Below the pieces are notes generated by a model that ran no database searches, was not told the origin of the DNA, and worked only from the letters and a program-made list of their open reading frames with translations. 64,000 nt of DNA from Pseudarthrobacter siccitolerans (GTDB lineage Bacteria > Actinomycetota > Actinomycetes > Actinomycetales > Micrococcaceae): NCBI RefSeq assembly GCF_001046895.1, contig NZ_CAQI01000053.1, positions 496,001-560,000 on the forward strand, given 5' to 3'. Numbering within the stretch: the stretch's first letter is position 1; every line of letters begins with the position of its first letter. Shown here piece by piece: positions 24,330 through 32,414 of the stretch. Position numbers and translations under genes: made by a program.

Positions 24330-25898
24330 TTAGGAACCCAGTTCCTCGGCCACCTTCCGGGCGCCGCGCACCGCGATGGCAACACTCATCAGGGTGGGGT
24401 TCATCGCCGTCGCCGTCGGAATCAGGGCGTTGCCGCCCACCACCAGATTCTCGTAGCCCCACACCTTGGACCACGGATCCGCGACGGAGGTGCCGTCGTC
24501 GGTGGCGCCCATCCGCAGGGTGCCCTGGTAGTGCAGGCTGGAGCCGTTGGGCATCAGGCGGGGCTCGGCAACAAAGACGCCAAGGGCCTTGCCGGCACGC
24601 CTCAGCCGTTCCGTGGCCTGGGCGATCTCCGTTTCCTCCCGCTCGGTGAGCGCGTAGTCGATGGTCATGTTCGGGAAACCGCGGTAGTCCGGCTCGTTTT
24701 CGTCGAAGGTGACGGCGTCCTCGAAGCGCGGGTGCTTGCGCAGGCCGTAGCCCATGTTGACATAGCCCCAGCGGTTCTCCGAGTACGGGGTGCCCGGCTC
24801 CATGGGGAACGGCGTGGTTTCGGTGTACATCACCTGGACCGAGAAGGGGTGCTCGGGCTCGGAGAACGGGATGCGGTTCACGGCCGCCACCGGGTCGGCG
24901 GAATTCAGCGCCCGCCGGGCCAGCTCAACCTTGAGGTCCTCGTCCGTGGCGAAACGGCCCATCTTTTCGGCGTCGAGCGCCACCGTGGAAATGACCACGG
25001 GATGCTCGGTCAGATAGTGGCCCAGCGCCTGCGGCCGGACGCCCGAGGCCCACAAAAGCTGCGGGGAACGGAAGGCATCGGCGGCAACCACCACGATGTC
25101 GGCTGCCACAAAGGAGGCCTCCCCCGTGCGCAGGTCCTGCACCGTGACGCCGGTGACGCGCTGTCCGTCCAGCTCCACCCGGCGGACCAGGGTGAGGTAA
25201 CGCAGTTCGAACTGCTTCGAGAGCGGGTTGTCCTTGTCGATCAGCGGTCCGAGGACGACGTCGGCACCCGCCCAGCGCACGGACCCGTCCGGCTGCGGGT
25301 CCCCGGCCACCGGAAGGGTGCCCACCCCGTAGCCGTCCGGCAGTTCCGCGCCGAACTCCTCGTCGAGGAGGGACCGGATGGCTTCGCCCACCTTGGAGTC
25401 CGCGAACGCGGCACTGTGGACGTGCAGCAGCTGCTTGGCGTCCTCGATCAGGCCGTCCCATTCGTCGTCGGCGATGAAGGGGAGCTTTTCGCTGAAGGCG
25501 GGCGACGGCGTCGCGCAGGTCCAGTGGGCGCCCTGGCCGCCCACGTTGGTGGCCGCAGCCGCGGCCGGGAAGGAGAGCGCATGGGCGGAGCCCGCGCCGC
25601 CGAAGTCCAGGAGGTGGGTGCCCTGCCGGGCAGTGAACATGCCCTCGGTGACGGTGCCCGCCGGAATGCCAAGCGATTCCCGGTAGGCGCCGGCCTGCGG
25701 GCCCTGGGACATTTCCCGGGCACGCGCCTTCTCGGCAGGATCGGGGATGTTGCGGACGCTCTCGCCGGGGACGTCGGTGAGCTGCGGTCCGGCTTCGAAC
25801 ATCACCACCCGGGCGTTCGGGACCTGCTCCAGGAGCACCCGGGCGTAAGTGGAACCGATGGGTCCGCTGCCGACGATGGCAATGGTGGGGTTGGACAT
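24330..25898 (-). CDS. GMC oxidoreductase, glycoside-3-oxidase / pyranose-oxidase-like (first copy)
   Basis: A 522-residue FAD enzyme. The Rossmann motif IAIVGSGPIGSTYARVL is at residues 6-22. TNVGGQGAHWTCATPSP places His125 where fungal pyranose 2-oxidase carries its covalent FAD link. The catalytic His-Asn pair sits in SLHYQGTLRMG (about 457) and TAMNPTLMS (about 499). The ATG at 25898 has AAAGGAG at 7 bases. The closest characterised group is the C-glycoside 3-oxidases (CarA, and G3Ox of Pseudarthrobacter), which convert a glucosyl group to its 3-keto form before deglycosylation. It lies 16 bases behind a DHA2 carrier. A paralogue is encoded at 38407. The 3-oxidase role is inferred from motifs and from the lyase genes nearby. 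Confidence 0.88.
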   Translation of the reverse strand: MSNPTIAIVGSGPIGSTYARVLLEQVPNARVVMFEAGPQLTDVPGESVRNIPDPAEKARAREMSQGPQAGAYRESLGIPAGTVTEGMFTARQGTHLLDFGGAGSAHALSFPAAAAATNVGGQGAHWTCATPSPAFSEKLPFIADDEWDGLIEDAKQLLHVHSAAFADSKVGEAIRSLLDEEFGAELPDGYGVGTLPVAGDPQPDGSVRWAGADVVLGPLIDKDNPLSKQFELRYLTLVRRVELDGQRVTGVTVQDLRTGEASFVAADIVVVAADAFRSPQLLWASGVRPQALGHYLTEHPVVISTVALDAEKMGRFATDEDLKVELARRALNSADPVAAVNRIPFSEPEHPFSVQVMYTETTPFPMEPGTPYSENRWGYVNMGYGLRKHPRFEDAVTFDENEPDYRGFPNMTIDYALTEREETEIAQATERLRRAGKALGVFVAEPRLMPNGSSLHYQGTLRMGATDDGTSVADPWSKVWGYENLVVGGNALIPTATAMNPTLMSVAIAVRGARKVAEELGS

Positions 25899-25914
25899 GA
25901 TGTCTCCTTTGAAA

Positions 25915-27408
25915 TCAGGCCGAGAGGGATTCGGAAGTGCTGGAAGCGGGAACGGGGTCGTCGGAGAGGCGACCGTGTGGAAGCAGGAACGCGGCGATGA
26001 TCCCCACCGCGTAGGTGGCCGCCAGGGCAATAAAGATCGGCGTGAAGACTGAGCTGTAGATCTGCGCCACGCCGGCCTGGATGGCAGGCGCGGCCGCGTG
26101 CACCAGCTGCGGCGTCAGGGTCGAAGCATCAAGGCCTGCCGGCAGCAGCGCAGCGACGCCGAATCCAATCACTCCGCCGATGACCGCCGTCGCCACCGTG
26201 GAGCCCACCTGCCGCACCAGGTTGATGGTGGCCGTAATGGTGCCGGTCTGGCTGGCGGGGGCGGCGCCCTGGACTACCGCCACGATCAGGCTCATAAACG
26301 CTCCGGTGCCCATTCCCACTACGGCCATCACCATCATGGGTACCCACAGCGGAAGGCCCGCGGGCAGCATGGCCATCACCAGAAGCCCGGCGGCTCCCAT
26401 CATGGTTCCGATGATGGGGAAGATCCGGTACTGGCCTGTCCGGCTGGCCAGCCATCCGGTCAGCAGGTTGCTGACCAGCATGCCGAATACCGTGGCGATC
26501 GGGACGAGGCCGGAGACGGTGGCGGTGGTCTGGTAGGCCATCTGGAAGTACGTGGGCAGGTAGGCGGTGATGGAGAAGAGGCCGACGCCGATAATCGCCG
26601 AGAGTGCCGTGCCTGCGGCAATGGTCCGGTTGGCGAAGAAGTGGAGCGGCACGATGGGTTCGGGTACCCGCCGCTCGATGAAAAAGAAGGCGGCAAAGCC
26701 GGCGATGCTGACAGCGAGCGCGGCGGCCGTGGCGAAGCCTGCGCTGCGCTCGGCGGCCCAGGTAACAGCGAGGACGAGCGCCACCAGGGCGGTGGTGAAG
26801 ACCGCAGCCCCGGCAACGTCGAAGTGGCGGGGCATGGGGCCGGGCTCCAGGTGCGGAACCGCGATCAGCGCCAGGCCCAGGGCCGCAACCCCCACCGGGA
26901 TGTTGATCCAGAAGACCCACTGCCAGCCCCAAAAGTCGGTGATGGCACCCCCAAGGACGGGGCCTACCAGGATGGCGATGGGGAAGGCGGCGCCGATGAT
27001 GGCCATGTAGCGGGGCCGTTCCCGCTGGGTGGTGACGCGGGCAATGATGGTCTGGGACATCAGCTGCAGGCCCGCGGAACTCATGCCCTGCAGAACGCGG
27101 GCGGCAATGAGCCAGGCCATGTCGGTGGCGAAGCCGCAGGCCAGTGAGGCAGCAAGGAACATCACCAGCGAGAAGAGAAAGATGCGGCGGGCCCCCAGCA
27201 CGTCACCGAGTTTGCCGAGTACCGGCAGCAGCACAGTGCTGGCGAGGGTGTAGCCCACCACAACCCAGCTCATAAGCGTGAGTGCGCCCAGTTCACCGGA
27301 AATGGTGGCCAGGGAAGTGGACACGACAGTGTGGTCCAGGGCCCCGAGGAAGGAGACCGAGAGCAGGGCGACAACAAGGAGACGGAGTCTCAAAGGCGAA
27401 AGTGGCAT
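25915..27408 (-). CDS. MFS transporter, DHA2 (14-helix EmrB/QacA) family
   Basis: A 497-residue carrier with about 14 hydrophobic segments, beginning LRLRLLVVALLSVSFLGALD, with the DHA2 motifs LDHTVVSTSLATISGELG, VLGKLGDVLGARRIFLF and GPVLGGAITDFWGWQWVFWI. These proteins usually export drugs or amphipathic compounds by proton antiport. It is the first gene of a two-gene unit with the GMC oxidase behind it, so it may export the aglycone or import a glycoside. No TetR or MarR regulator, the usual partner, is next to it. A weak AACATAAG motif lies about 130 bases upstream (27538-27545). Confidence 0.92.
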   Translation of the reverse strand: MPLSPLRLRLLVVALLSVSFLGALDHTVVSTSLATISGELGALTLMSWVVVGYTLASTVLLPVLGKLGDVLGARRIFLFSLVMFLAASLACGFATDMAWLIAARVLQGMSSAGLQLMSQTIIARVTTQRERPRYMAIIGAAFPIAILVGPVLGGAITDFWGWQWVFWINIPVGVAALGLALIAVPHLEPGPMPRHFDVAGAAVFTTALVALVLAVTWAAERSAGFATAAALAVSIAGFAAFFFIERRVPEPIVPLHFFANRTIAAGTALSAIIGVGLFSITAYLPTYFQMAYQTTATVSGLVPIATVFGMLVSNLLTGWLASRTGQYRIFPIIGTMMGAAGLLVMAMLPAGLPLWVPMMVMAVVGMGTGAFMSLIVAVVQGAAPASQTGTITATINLVRQVGSTVATAVIGGVIGFGVAALLPAGLDASTLTPQLVHAAAPAIQAGVAQIYSSVFTPIFIALAATYAVGIIAAFLLPHGRLSDDPVPASSTSESLSA

Positions 27409-27581
27409 AGTGATCTACCCGAACGATCGGGCCGTCGACGCGACGTGGTGTGCCCCCGGCGCACCATCACACCGGAGAACGGGTCCGGAAGGAACCCCGG
27501 CGCCGTTATCCATGATACTGCACTTTAGTCAGAAAACAACATAAGAATGCGTGGATCAGACATGAAAGCGGCGTGGACTGC

Positions 27582-28376
27582 CTACGCATCGAGCAGGGTC
27601 CGGGCCAGCGCCATGTCCTGCAGCAGCTCCGCCAGGTCCACTGCCGGCCCTTCCGCCTGGCACGCGTCGAGCGCCCGGCGGAGCGCAAGGCGCGCTGAGG
27701 ACTCATAGCGCGGCGGAGCGCGCAGGACCCCTTCCTCGGTGACGGTCTCCACCCGGGCAAGTCCGGCCGGGTGATCAAGGGTCACTTCCGTCCGCACCTC
27801 ACCGAGAGCCAGCACCTGGAGCAGGCCTCCGGCATGGGGACCGCCGATGGCGGTTGCCGAAAGGGTGGCGGGGACAGTGCCGCCCTGGTACTCACCCGCG
27901 TCCACGAGTGCGATCCTGCTGTGCACAGTGGCAACGCTTGACTGAAGGGCCAGCGATCCGGCGGCGAGGGACCGTATCCAGCCGAAACCGTCGCAGATGA
28001 GGGCACCAAGGCCCGCAGCGGGGGCGGCGCACTCCACGGTGATGATCCGGGCGGGACTGCCGCGTCTCGCCGCAACCGCGGCGGCTTCAAGGTCGGGGCG
28101 CAGGCGCGGGCGTTCGACAATCACGGGAATGTCCCCGGGCCACTGCTTCAATTCAATGGCTCCTTGCGGAAGAACAGCAGGATCCGCCAGCACCACCGCC
28201 GCCGCTCCGCCGGCGCGGGCGGCCAGCATCCCCTGCCACCAGTCGCCCGTTCCCGGCACCACCGCCACCGCTCCCCGCGCGTTTTCTGCGAGGGCAGCAC
28301 TCACGGGAAGCTCGGCAACGGCCGCCGTATAGGCGGGCAAACCGGTGAAAACGCTGAACGCCCGGTCCTGGCTCAT
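27582..28376 (-). CDS. Protein of unknown function linked to a Gfo/Idh oxidoreductase
   Basis: A 264-residue protein I do not recognise. It has no signal peptide or membrane helix. The first half (FSVFTGLPAYTAAVAELPVS, then AVAVVPGTGDWWQGMLAARA and AVVLADPAVLP) alternates beta-like and helical runs, as in a Rossmann-type fold; the middle resembles the substrate-binding half of a Gfo/Idh protein (ICDGFGWIRSLAAGSLALQS); the C terminus is helical and acidic. It overlaps the stop of the upstream Gfo/Idh gene by ATGA, so the two products probably work together, perhaps as subunits of one oxidoreductase. An AT-rich 170-base gap follows before the DHA2 gene. Confidence 0.75.
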   Translation of the reverse strand: MSQDRAFSVFTGLPAYTAAVAELPVSAALAENARGAVAVVPGTGDWWQGMLAARAGGAAAVVLADPAVLPQGAIELKQWPGDIPVIVERPRLRPDLEAAAVAARRGSPARIITVECAAPAAGLGALICDGFGWIRSLAAGSLALQSSVATVHSRIALVDAGEYQGGTVPATLSATAIGGPHAGGLLQVLALGEVRTEVTLDHPAGLARVETVTEEGVLRAPPRYESSARLALRRALDACQAEGPAVDLAELLQDMALARTLLDA

Positions 28377-29413
28377 TGCGGCACCCCTTCGAGAACTTTC
28401 GCCGCAGCGGCATCGGCAAGATCGATGGCGTACCGGGCGTCAGCCAACAGTTCGTCGTATTCCACGGGGGCATCGCCCTCAAGGAGCGAGGCCAGCAGGC
28501 GCCACTCGGCCACATAGCCGTCCTCGGCATCCCGCGGATACTCCGTCCACAATCCGTCAACGCTCCGCACCCGGGTGGCGGCGCTTCCGGCGTGGACGAA
28601 GGCGGGCGGGAAATTGACCTCGATGCGGTCATGGGAAGTGGCGATACTCATCCGCCACAGGGCATCCGGCCCTTCCGGAAGCATGGTGAGCGCCAACTGG
28701 ACCAGGACTCCCCCGGCCCTGTACCCCACCAGGTAACCGATCGGGGAAACGGCCCTCGCGTAGACCACTTCATCAATGCCCGGCGCGATGTCCCGAACGG
28801 CAGGAAGGTCATGGATTGCGAGGCCGGTCAGCAGCTGCCGCACAACGCCTGCCGCCACCGCAGGGTTGCCAAGGTCGGGGCGGCCCCGCCCGGCAGCCCG
28901 GAAAGGACCGCCCTCGCCAACCAGCCGGTGGTACCTGTCGTTCGGCGGAAGCGCCAGCGTCACTGAAATGGCCTGCACCCTGCCCTCCAGGGCCACGAGG
29001 TGGTGCTTGGCGCGCCCCCATGCGGCGTCGAACAGATGGTTAGTCCCCACCAGCAGGGTGGCGCCTGCGGCCCTGCATGCCGAGACAACGCGGTCAGCTT
29101 CCTCCCCGCTGGTGGCCAGCGGCTTCTCGCAGAAAATGGCGCGCTTGCCCGCGGCGAGCGCCGCCAGGATCTGGCGGGAGTGCTCAGCGGGCGGGCTGCA
29201 GATAGCCACCAGGCCCACGGCCGGGTCCGCCAGCAGGTCCGCCTCACCCTCCGACCAGCGGGCATCATGCCGTTCAGCCAGGACCCGGGCGCGCCCGCTT
29301 CCCGCATCAGCGACGTGCACCACCGTGAACAGGTCGGCAAGCCGCCCCAGCACCGGCAGGTGAAGCGCTGCGACACCGGGCCCGGCGCCAATAATCCCCA
29401 CGTTCCAAGGCAT
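28373..29413 (-). CDS. Gfo/Idh/MocA family oxidoreductase (first copy)
   Basis: A 346-residue NAD(P)-dependent oxidoreductase. The Rossmann motif VGIIGAGPGVAALHLPVLG is at the N terminus and the catalytic Glu-Lys-Pro in IFCEKPLATSGEEAD at about residue 95-98. The ATG at 29413 is preferred because GGAGG lies at the right distance; a GTG two codons earlier overlaps that SD. In a glycoside-oxidising island its likely work is reduction or oxidation of a 3-keto sugar or anhydro-keto sugar, but this is inference. It is divergent from the ROK regulator with a CATAAGT motif (29443-29449) between, and overlaps the unknown gene behind it. Confidence 0.9.
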   Translation of the reverse strand: MPWNVGIIGAGPGVAALHLPVLGRLADLFTVVHVADAGSGRARVLAERHDARWSEGEADLLADPAVGLVAICSPPAEHSRQILAALAAGKRAIFCEKPLATSGEEADRVVSACRAAGATLLVGTNHLFDAAWGRAKHHLVALEGRVQAISVTLALPPNDRYHRLVGEGGPFRAAGRGRPDLGNPAVAAGVVRQLLTGLAIHDLPAVRDIAPGIDEVVYARAVSPIGYLVGYRAGGVLVQLALTMLPEGPDALWRMSIATSHDRIEVNFPPAFVHAGSAATRVRSVDGLWTEYPRDAEDGYVAEWRLLASLLEGDAPVEYDELLADARYAIDLADAAAAKVLEGVPQ

Positions 29414-29442
29414 CGTCACCCTCCTCTTCTGTCACTATTATT

Positions 29443-29449
29443 CATAAGT
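29443..29449 (-). promoter_or_regulatory. CATAAGT motif between Gfo/Idh and ROK genes
   Basis: CATAAGT, 30 bases before the Gfo/Idh start. It matches the core of the repeated RACATAAGT motif found at 31248, 38435, 44115, 44137 and (as CACCTAAGT) 48172. One short match alone is weak; the placement upstream of an island operon gives it weight. Confidence 0.45.
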
Positions 29450-29519
29450 ACGGAAGGATCTGGCTATAGTTGCTGCAAACCGCGCGTTAGTGGGCTTAGA
29501 TGTGTGAGAATTGGAAACT

Positions 29520-30782
29520 ATGACGACAGAGTCCACCCTCCGCTTCGGAGCCCAGACCGATGAAGTGACGAGCCTCCTGAGGATCGTCAACCTGGTGCGG
29601 ACGGGCGAGGCAACCACCCGCCCCGAAATCGGCAAGGTCACAGGCCTGGGCAGGGGTGTTGTCAGCCAGCGCGTGGATCAGGCCATCCAGTTCGGCTTCC
29701 TCGGCGAGGGGGAATTCGGCGCCTCCTCCGGCGGCCGCGCGCCCCGGACCCTGCGCTTTCGCGCCGAGCAGGGGCGGATCATCATCTGTGCCCTCGGAGC
29801 GGCCCATATCAGGGTAGGTTTGACGGCGCTCGACGGCGACGTCCTGGAGCACACACACCGCGCCTGGGACATTTCCCGGGGTCCCGAGAAGACCATTGAG
29901 GCAGTGATGGCCCTCGTGGACGACGTGCTGAAGAAGGACTCCAACGTGCCCGTCTGGGCTGTGGTGGTTGGCCTTCCCGGTCCGGTCGACTTTGCCTCCG
30001 GCCAGCCCGTGTCGCCTCCCATCATGCCCGGCTGGAACGGCTTCGACGTCCGGACCCCCTTCGAGGAGCGCTTCAACGCGCCGGTCTGGGTGGATAACGA
30101 CGTCAACCTGCTGGCCCTCGGAGAGCGTGCCCGCCGCCGCGATTCCCTGGCGGACCTGATCTACTGCAAGATCGGCTCCGGAATCGGTGCAGGACTGCTG
30201 TCCGAAGGCAGGATCCACCGGGGTGCCAACGGCGCCGCCGGGGACATCGGCCATGTCCGGGTCCTGGATTCCACCGCGCAGTGCCGCTGCGGGAAGGTCG
30301 GCTGCCTGGAAGCCGTGGCCAGCGGCTGGGCCCTGGTCAGGGATGCGGAACAAGCCATCAAGGACGGCGCCAGCAGCTCCATGGCCGCGGTAGTGAAAAA
30401 GAGGGCACTGACCCTCGAGGAGATCACCCTGGCGGTCCGGTCCGGCGATCCCCTGGCCATCACCTTGATTCAAAAGTCGGCGCGCGTAGCGGGCGAGACC
30501 ATTTCCGCCCTGGTGAACATGTTCAACCCCAGCGTCATCGTCATCGGCGGCGCCATGGGGTCCGCCGGCGAGGTATTCCTGGCCGAAGTGCGGCAGCGCG
30601 TCTACGAACTGTCGCTGCCGCTTGCCACCCGCGACCTGACGATCACCCTCTCCGTGGCCGACGAGCGCGAACCCCTCCGCGGTGGCGCGGAACTGGCGCG
30701 CGAGCAGCTCTTCGATGTCACCTTCCCGCGCTGGTTTGCTGACGGCCGCCCCTCACCGGAACGGGTTGCAGTTCCCGCCTAG
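29520..30782 (+). CDS. ROK family transcriptional regulator
   Basis: A 420-residue ROK regulator. Residues ~1-75 are a winged helix (DEVTSLLRIVNLVRTGEATT, then EIGKVTGLGRGVVSQRVDQA); residues ~85-400 are the sugar-kinase-like ROK fold with VVVGLPGPVDFASG, WVDNDVNLLALGE and the zinc motif CRCGKVGCLEAVASG. The ATG at 29520 has only a weak GGAA upstream. Regulators of this type respond to sugars, so it is the natural sensor for the glycoside island. It is divergent from the Gfo/Idh gene and convergent with the beta-subunit gene at 30805. CATAAGT-type motifs near it are candidate targets. Confidence 0.92.
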   Translation: MTTESTLRFGAQTDEVTSLLRIVNLVRTGEATTRPEIGKVTGLGRGVVSQRVDQAIQFGFLGEGEFGASSGGRAPRTLRFRAEQGRIIICALGAAHIRVGLTALDGDVLEHTHRAWDISRGPEKTIEAVMALVDDVLKKDSNVPVWAVVVGLPGPVDFASGQPVSPPIMPGWNGFDVRTPFEERFNAPVWVDNDVNLLALGERARRRDSLADLIYCKIGSGIGAGLLSEGRIHRGANGAAGDIGHVRVLDSTAQCRCGKVGCLEAVASGWALVRDAEQAIKDGASSSMAAVVKKRALTLEEITLAVRSGDPLAITLIQKSARVAGETISALVNMFNPSVIVIGGAMGSAGEVFLAEVRQRVYELSLPLATRDLTITLSVADEREPLRGGAELAREQLFDVTFPRWFADGRPSPERVAVPA

Positions 30783-30804
30783 GATCAGCACCCGGCGCGC
30801 GGGC

Positions 30805-31221
30805 TCAGGCGACGTCGAGGGAGGCGCTGGGGACCGCCTTTCCGTCCAGTTCCAGCCGGGCCTCCAAATGGAACGGCAGGACCAGCGGCGAGCCGGGCCG
30901 CGCCTGCAGGTAGGGCACCATCAGCTGGAAGTCGACGGCGACGGCGTGCGTCCCGCGGGACAGCCCGCGCCTGCCTGCCAGGACGAGCCTGTCCTGCACA
31001 AACCACCAGCCCTGCTCTTCCTGCAGGGCGCCCGGGGACACGCGCCGCAACCCCAGCATTACTGCCAGTTTCCCCGGCGCCAGCGGAACGCCGTCCACCT
31101 CCACCGCGAGGCCGGCGATGCTCGAGAGCGGCATCGAGCGGATCCACGGCAGGCCTATGCGGAGCTCAAAACCTTCGGCAGTGGCGGTCAGCGCATCCTC
31201 GCGCACAGCGGTTCCCAACAT
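30805..31221 (-). CDS. C-glycoside deglycosidase beta-subunit-like protein (DUF6379), copy 1
   Basis: A small 138-residue beta-rich protein starting MLGTAVREDAL (ATG 31221, AAAGGA 8 bases upstream; an ATG at 31230 overlaps that SD). The pattern GFELRIGLPWIRSMPLSSIA, VDGVPLAP, WWFVQDRLVL and HAVAVDFQLMVPYL is shared with the proteins at 34606 and 37937 and with the N-terminal parts of those at 45313 and 46824. This is the family of the small subunit (CarC/DgpC-like) of alpha/beta C-glycoside deglycosidases, which supplies residues to the substrate pocket of the TIM-barrel partner. It is divergent from the alpha-like gene at 31290, 68 bases apart, its probable partner. Confidence 0.8.
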   Translation of the reverse strand: MLGTAVREDALTATAEGFELRIGLPWIRSMPLSSIAGLAVEVDGVPLAPGKLAVMLGLRRVSPGALQEEQGWWFVQDRLVLAGRRGLSRGTHAVAVDFQLMVPYLQARPGSPLVLPFHLEARLELDGKAVPSASLDVA

Positions 31222-31245
31222 GCCTTCCATCCTTTATCCTGAATC

Positions 31246-31261
31246 TGACATAAGTTTGTCA
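31246..31261. promoter_or_regulatory. Palindromic operator candidate TGACA-N6-TGTCA
   Basis: TGACATAAGTTTGTCA, a perfect 5+6+5 dyad containing the ACATAAGT core that recurs upstream of other island operons. It sits centrally in the 68-base divergent region between copy 1 of the beta subunit and its alpha-like partner, so one bound regulator could control both. Confidence 0.65.
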
Positions 31262-31289
31262 TTAACAAGCATAAAGGGGAAGACGCCTT

Positions 31290-32303
31290 ATGGCCCTCCA
31301 AATTCCTGGCAGCTGGACGCTGTGCGCCAGCTCCTTCAACTGGACCCCGGACATCATCGCCGCCCGCCGGACGGCCCAGGACATTGTCACCGGCATCGCA
31401 GATTCTGTGGTGCAGACGATCGAACTCGAGCCCGGACTGGTGTGGCGGTCCTTTCCCGCTCCGCGCGCCGCCGAAGTCGACGAGCTGCGGGATGCCCTGG
31501 CGGCAAAGGGCGGGTCTGTCAGCATCGTTGGGGCCAGCCTGGATGACTTCACACCAACGGAACGCCGTCCCCTGCAGGAACGCCTGGATTTCCTGGTTCC
31601 CCAGCTCCATGCCGCGCACCGCGTGGGAGCCACCGGCATCCGGCTCCCGATCGGCCAGGCCGGCACCGACCTGCTCACGCTCGTCCAGCCGCTGCTGCAT
31701 GAGCTCGACCTGGTGCTGTACGAGGAAATCCAGGGGCAGCAGGCCCCCGGCAGCGCCGCCGTCGAGCCTGCCCTCGATGCCATAGATGCTCTCGGGGATG
31801 ACCACGTGAGGGTGCTCGTGGACATCAGTATGCTGATGCCCGCCCTTCCCGTCAGCTACCTGGAGGAGCTGCGCCGGGGCGGATTGCCTGAGGACTTCGT
31901 GGGGCGGCTGGAGAATGACTGGCGCGACCCGTCCACCATCGACGCCGTCACCGCCCTGCTCCGCTCAGGAAACGTGCCCCCGAGGATCCACACCCTCTTT
32001 ATGGACCTGCTCATCCGTTTCGGCCGCAGTGACGCGGCGGACCTGCAGGGCATCCTCCCCATGGCGGGCGCCTTCCACCTGAAGTTCTGGGACCTGGACG
32101 ACGACGGCGGGCGGGTGTCGCAGCCGCTGCGGGACCTGGGCGCCCTCCTGGGCCGCAACGGCTTCAGCGGCACGCTCACCAGTGAGTGGGGCGGCCACGA
32201 GTGGCTGCAGGACGATCCTACGGACATGACCCGGCGGCATCTTGCACTGGCCGAGGCGGCCCTCGCTGAGGCAGCACCCGTGGCCCAAGGCGTCGTTGGT
32301 TGA
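31290..32303 (+). CDS. Divergent TIM-barrel sugar isomerase/deglycosidase alpha-like protein
   Basis: A 337-residue xylose-isomerase-like TIM barrel. Candidate metal ligands are Glu in LVLYEEIQG, Asp in VRVLVDISM, His in AFHLKFWDLD and Glu in TLTSEWGGHEW; the last two segments align with HAKFYDID and SSEWEGHA of the deglycosidase alpha subunits at 35792 and 45313, but overall it is more distant than those. An AAAGGGGAAG SD precedes the ATG. It is divergent from the beta-like gene at 30805 across a shared operator, which suggests the two form a separate alpha/beta lyase of different specificity. A simple keto-sugar isomerase is the alternative. Confidence 0.78.
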   Translation: MALQIPGSWTLCASSFNWTPDIIAARRTAQDIVTGIADSVVQTIELEPGLVWRSFPAPRAAEVDELRDALAAKGGSVSIVGASLDDFTPTERRPLQERLDFLVPQLHAAHRVGATGIRLPIGQAGTDLLTLVQPLLHELDLVLYEEIQGQQAPGSAAVEPALDAIDALGDDHVRVLVDISMLMPALPVSYLEELRRGGLPEDFVGRLENDWRDPSTIDAVTALLRSGNVPPRIHTLFMDLLIRFGRSDAADLQGILPMAGAFHLKFWDLDDDGGRVSQPLRDLGALLGRNGFSGTLTSEWGGHEWLQDDPTDMTRRHLALAEAALAEAAPVAQGVVG

Positions 32304-32316
32304 AGCTCAACCAACG

Positions 32317-32356
32317 AAGAACGGCCGGTCCTGGAGTTCCAGGACCGGCCGTTCTT
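32317..32356. terminator. Bidirectional terminator hairpin
   Basis: A perfect inverted repeat of 18-19 pairs (arm AAGAACGGCCGGTCCTGG) with a very short loop, bounded by T-rich sequence on the right and CTTCGTTGG on the reverse strand. It lies between the convergent genes 31290-32303 and 32396-33400 and should stop both, including the long operon that runs leftward from 44028. Confidence 0.92.
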
Positions 32357-32414
32357 TGTGCTGAAATACTTTGTGCTGAAATACTTGGTGCTGAGCTACT
32401 TCGTGCTGAAGGCG
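32355..32414. repeat. 15-base tandem repeat spanning a stop codon
   Basis: Four consecutive 15-base units: two identical TTTGTGCTGAAATAC (32355-32369, 32370-32384) and two diverged (32385-32399, 32400-32414). On the minus strand they encode the end of the isomerase gene (Phe-Ser-Thr-Lys-stop) and then repeat it as Ser-Thr-Lys-Tyr-Phe after the stop. It looks like slipped-strand duplication of the gene's 3' end. Confidence 0.9.

Noticed and set aside
24285-26000. A 571-codon plus-strand frame opposite the first GMC oxidase
   Set aside because: It mirrors the GMC gene exactly, is rich in Gly/Arg/His and has no recognisable domain; a shadow of codon bias.
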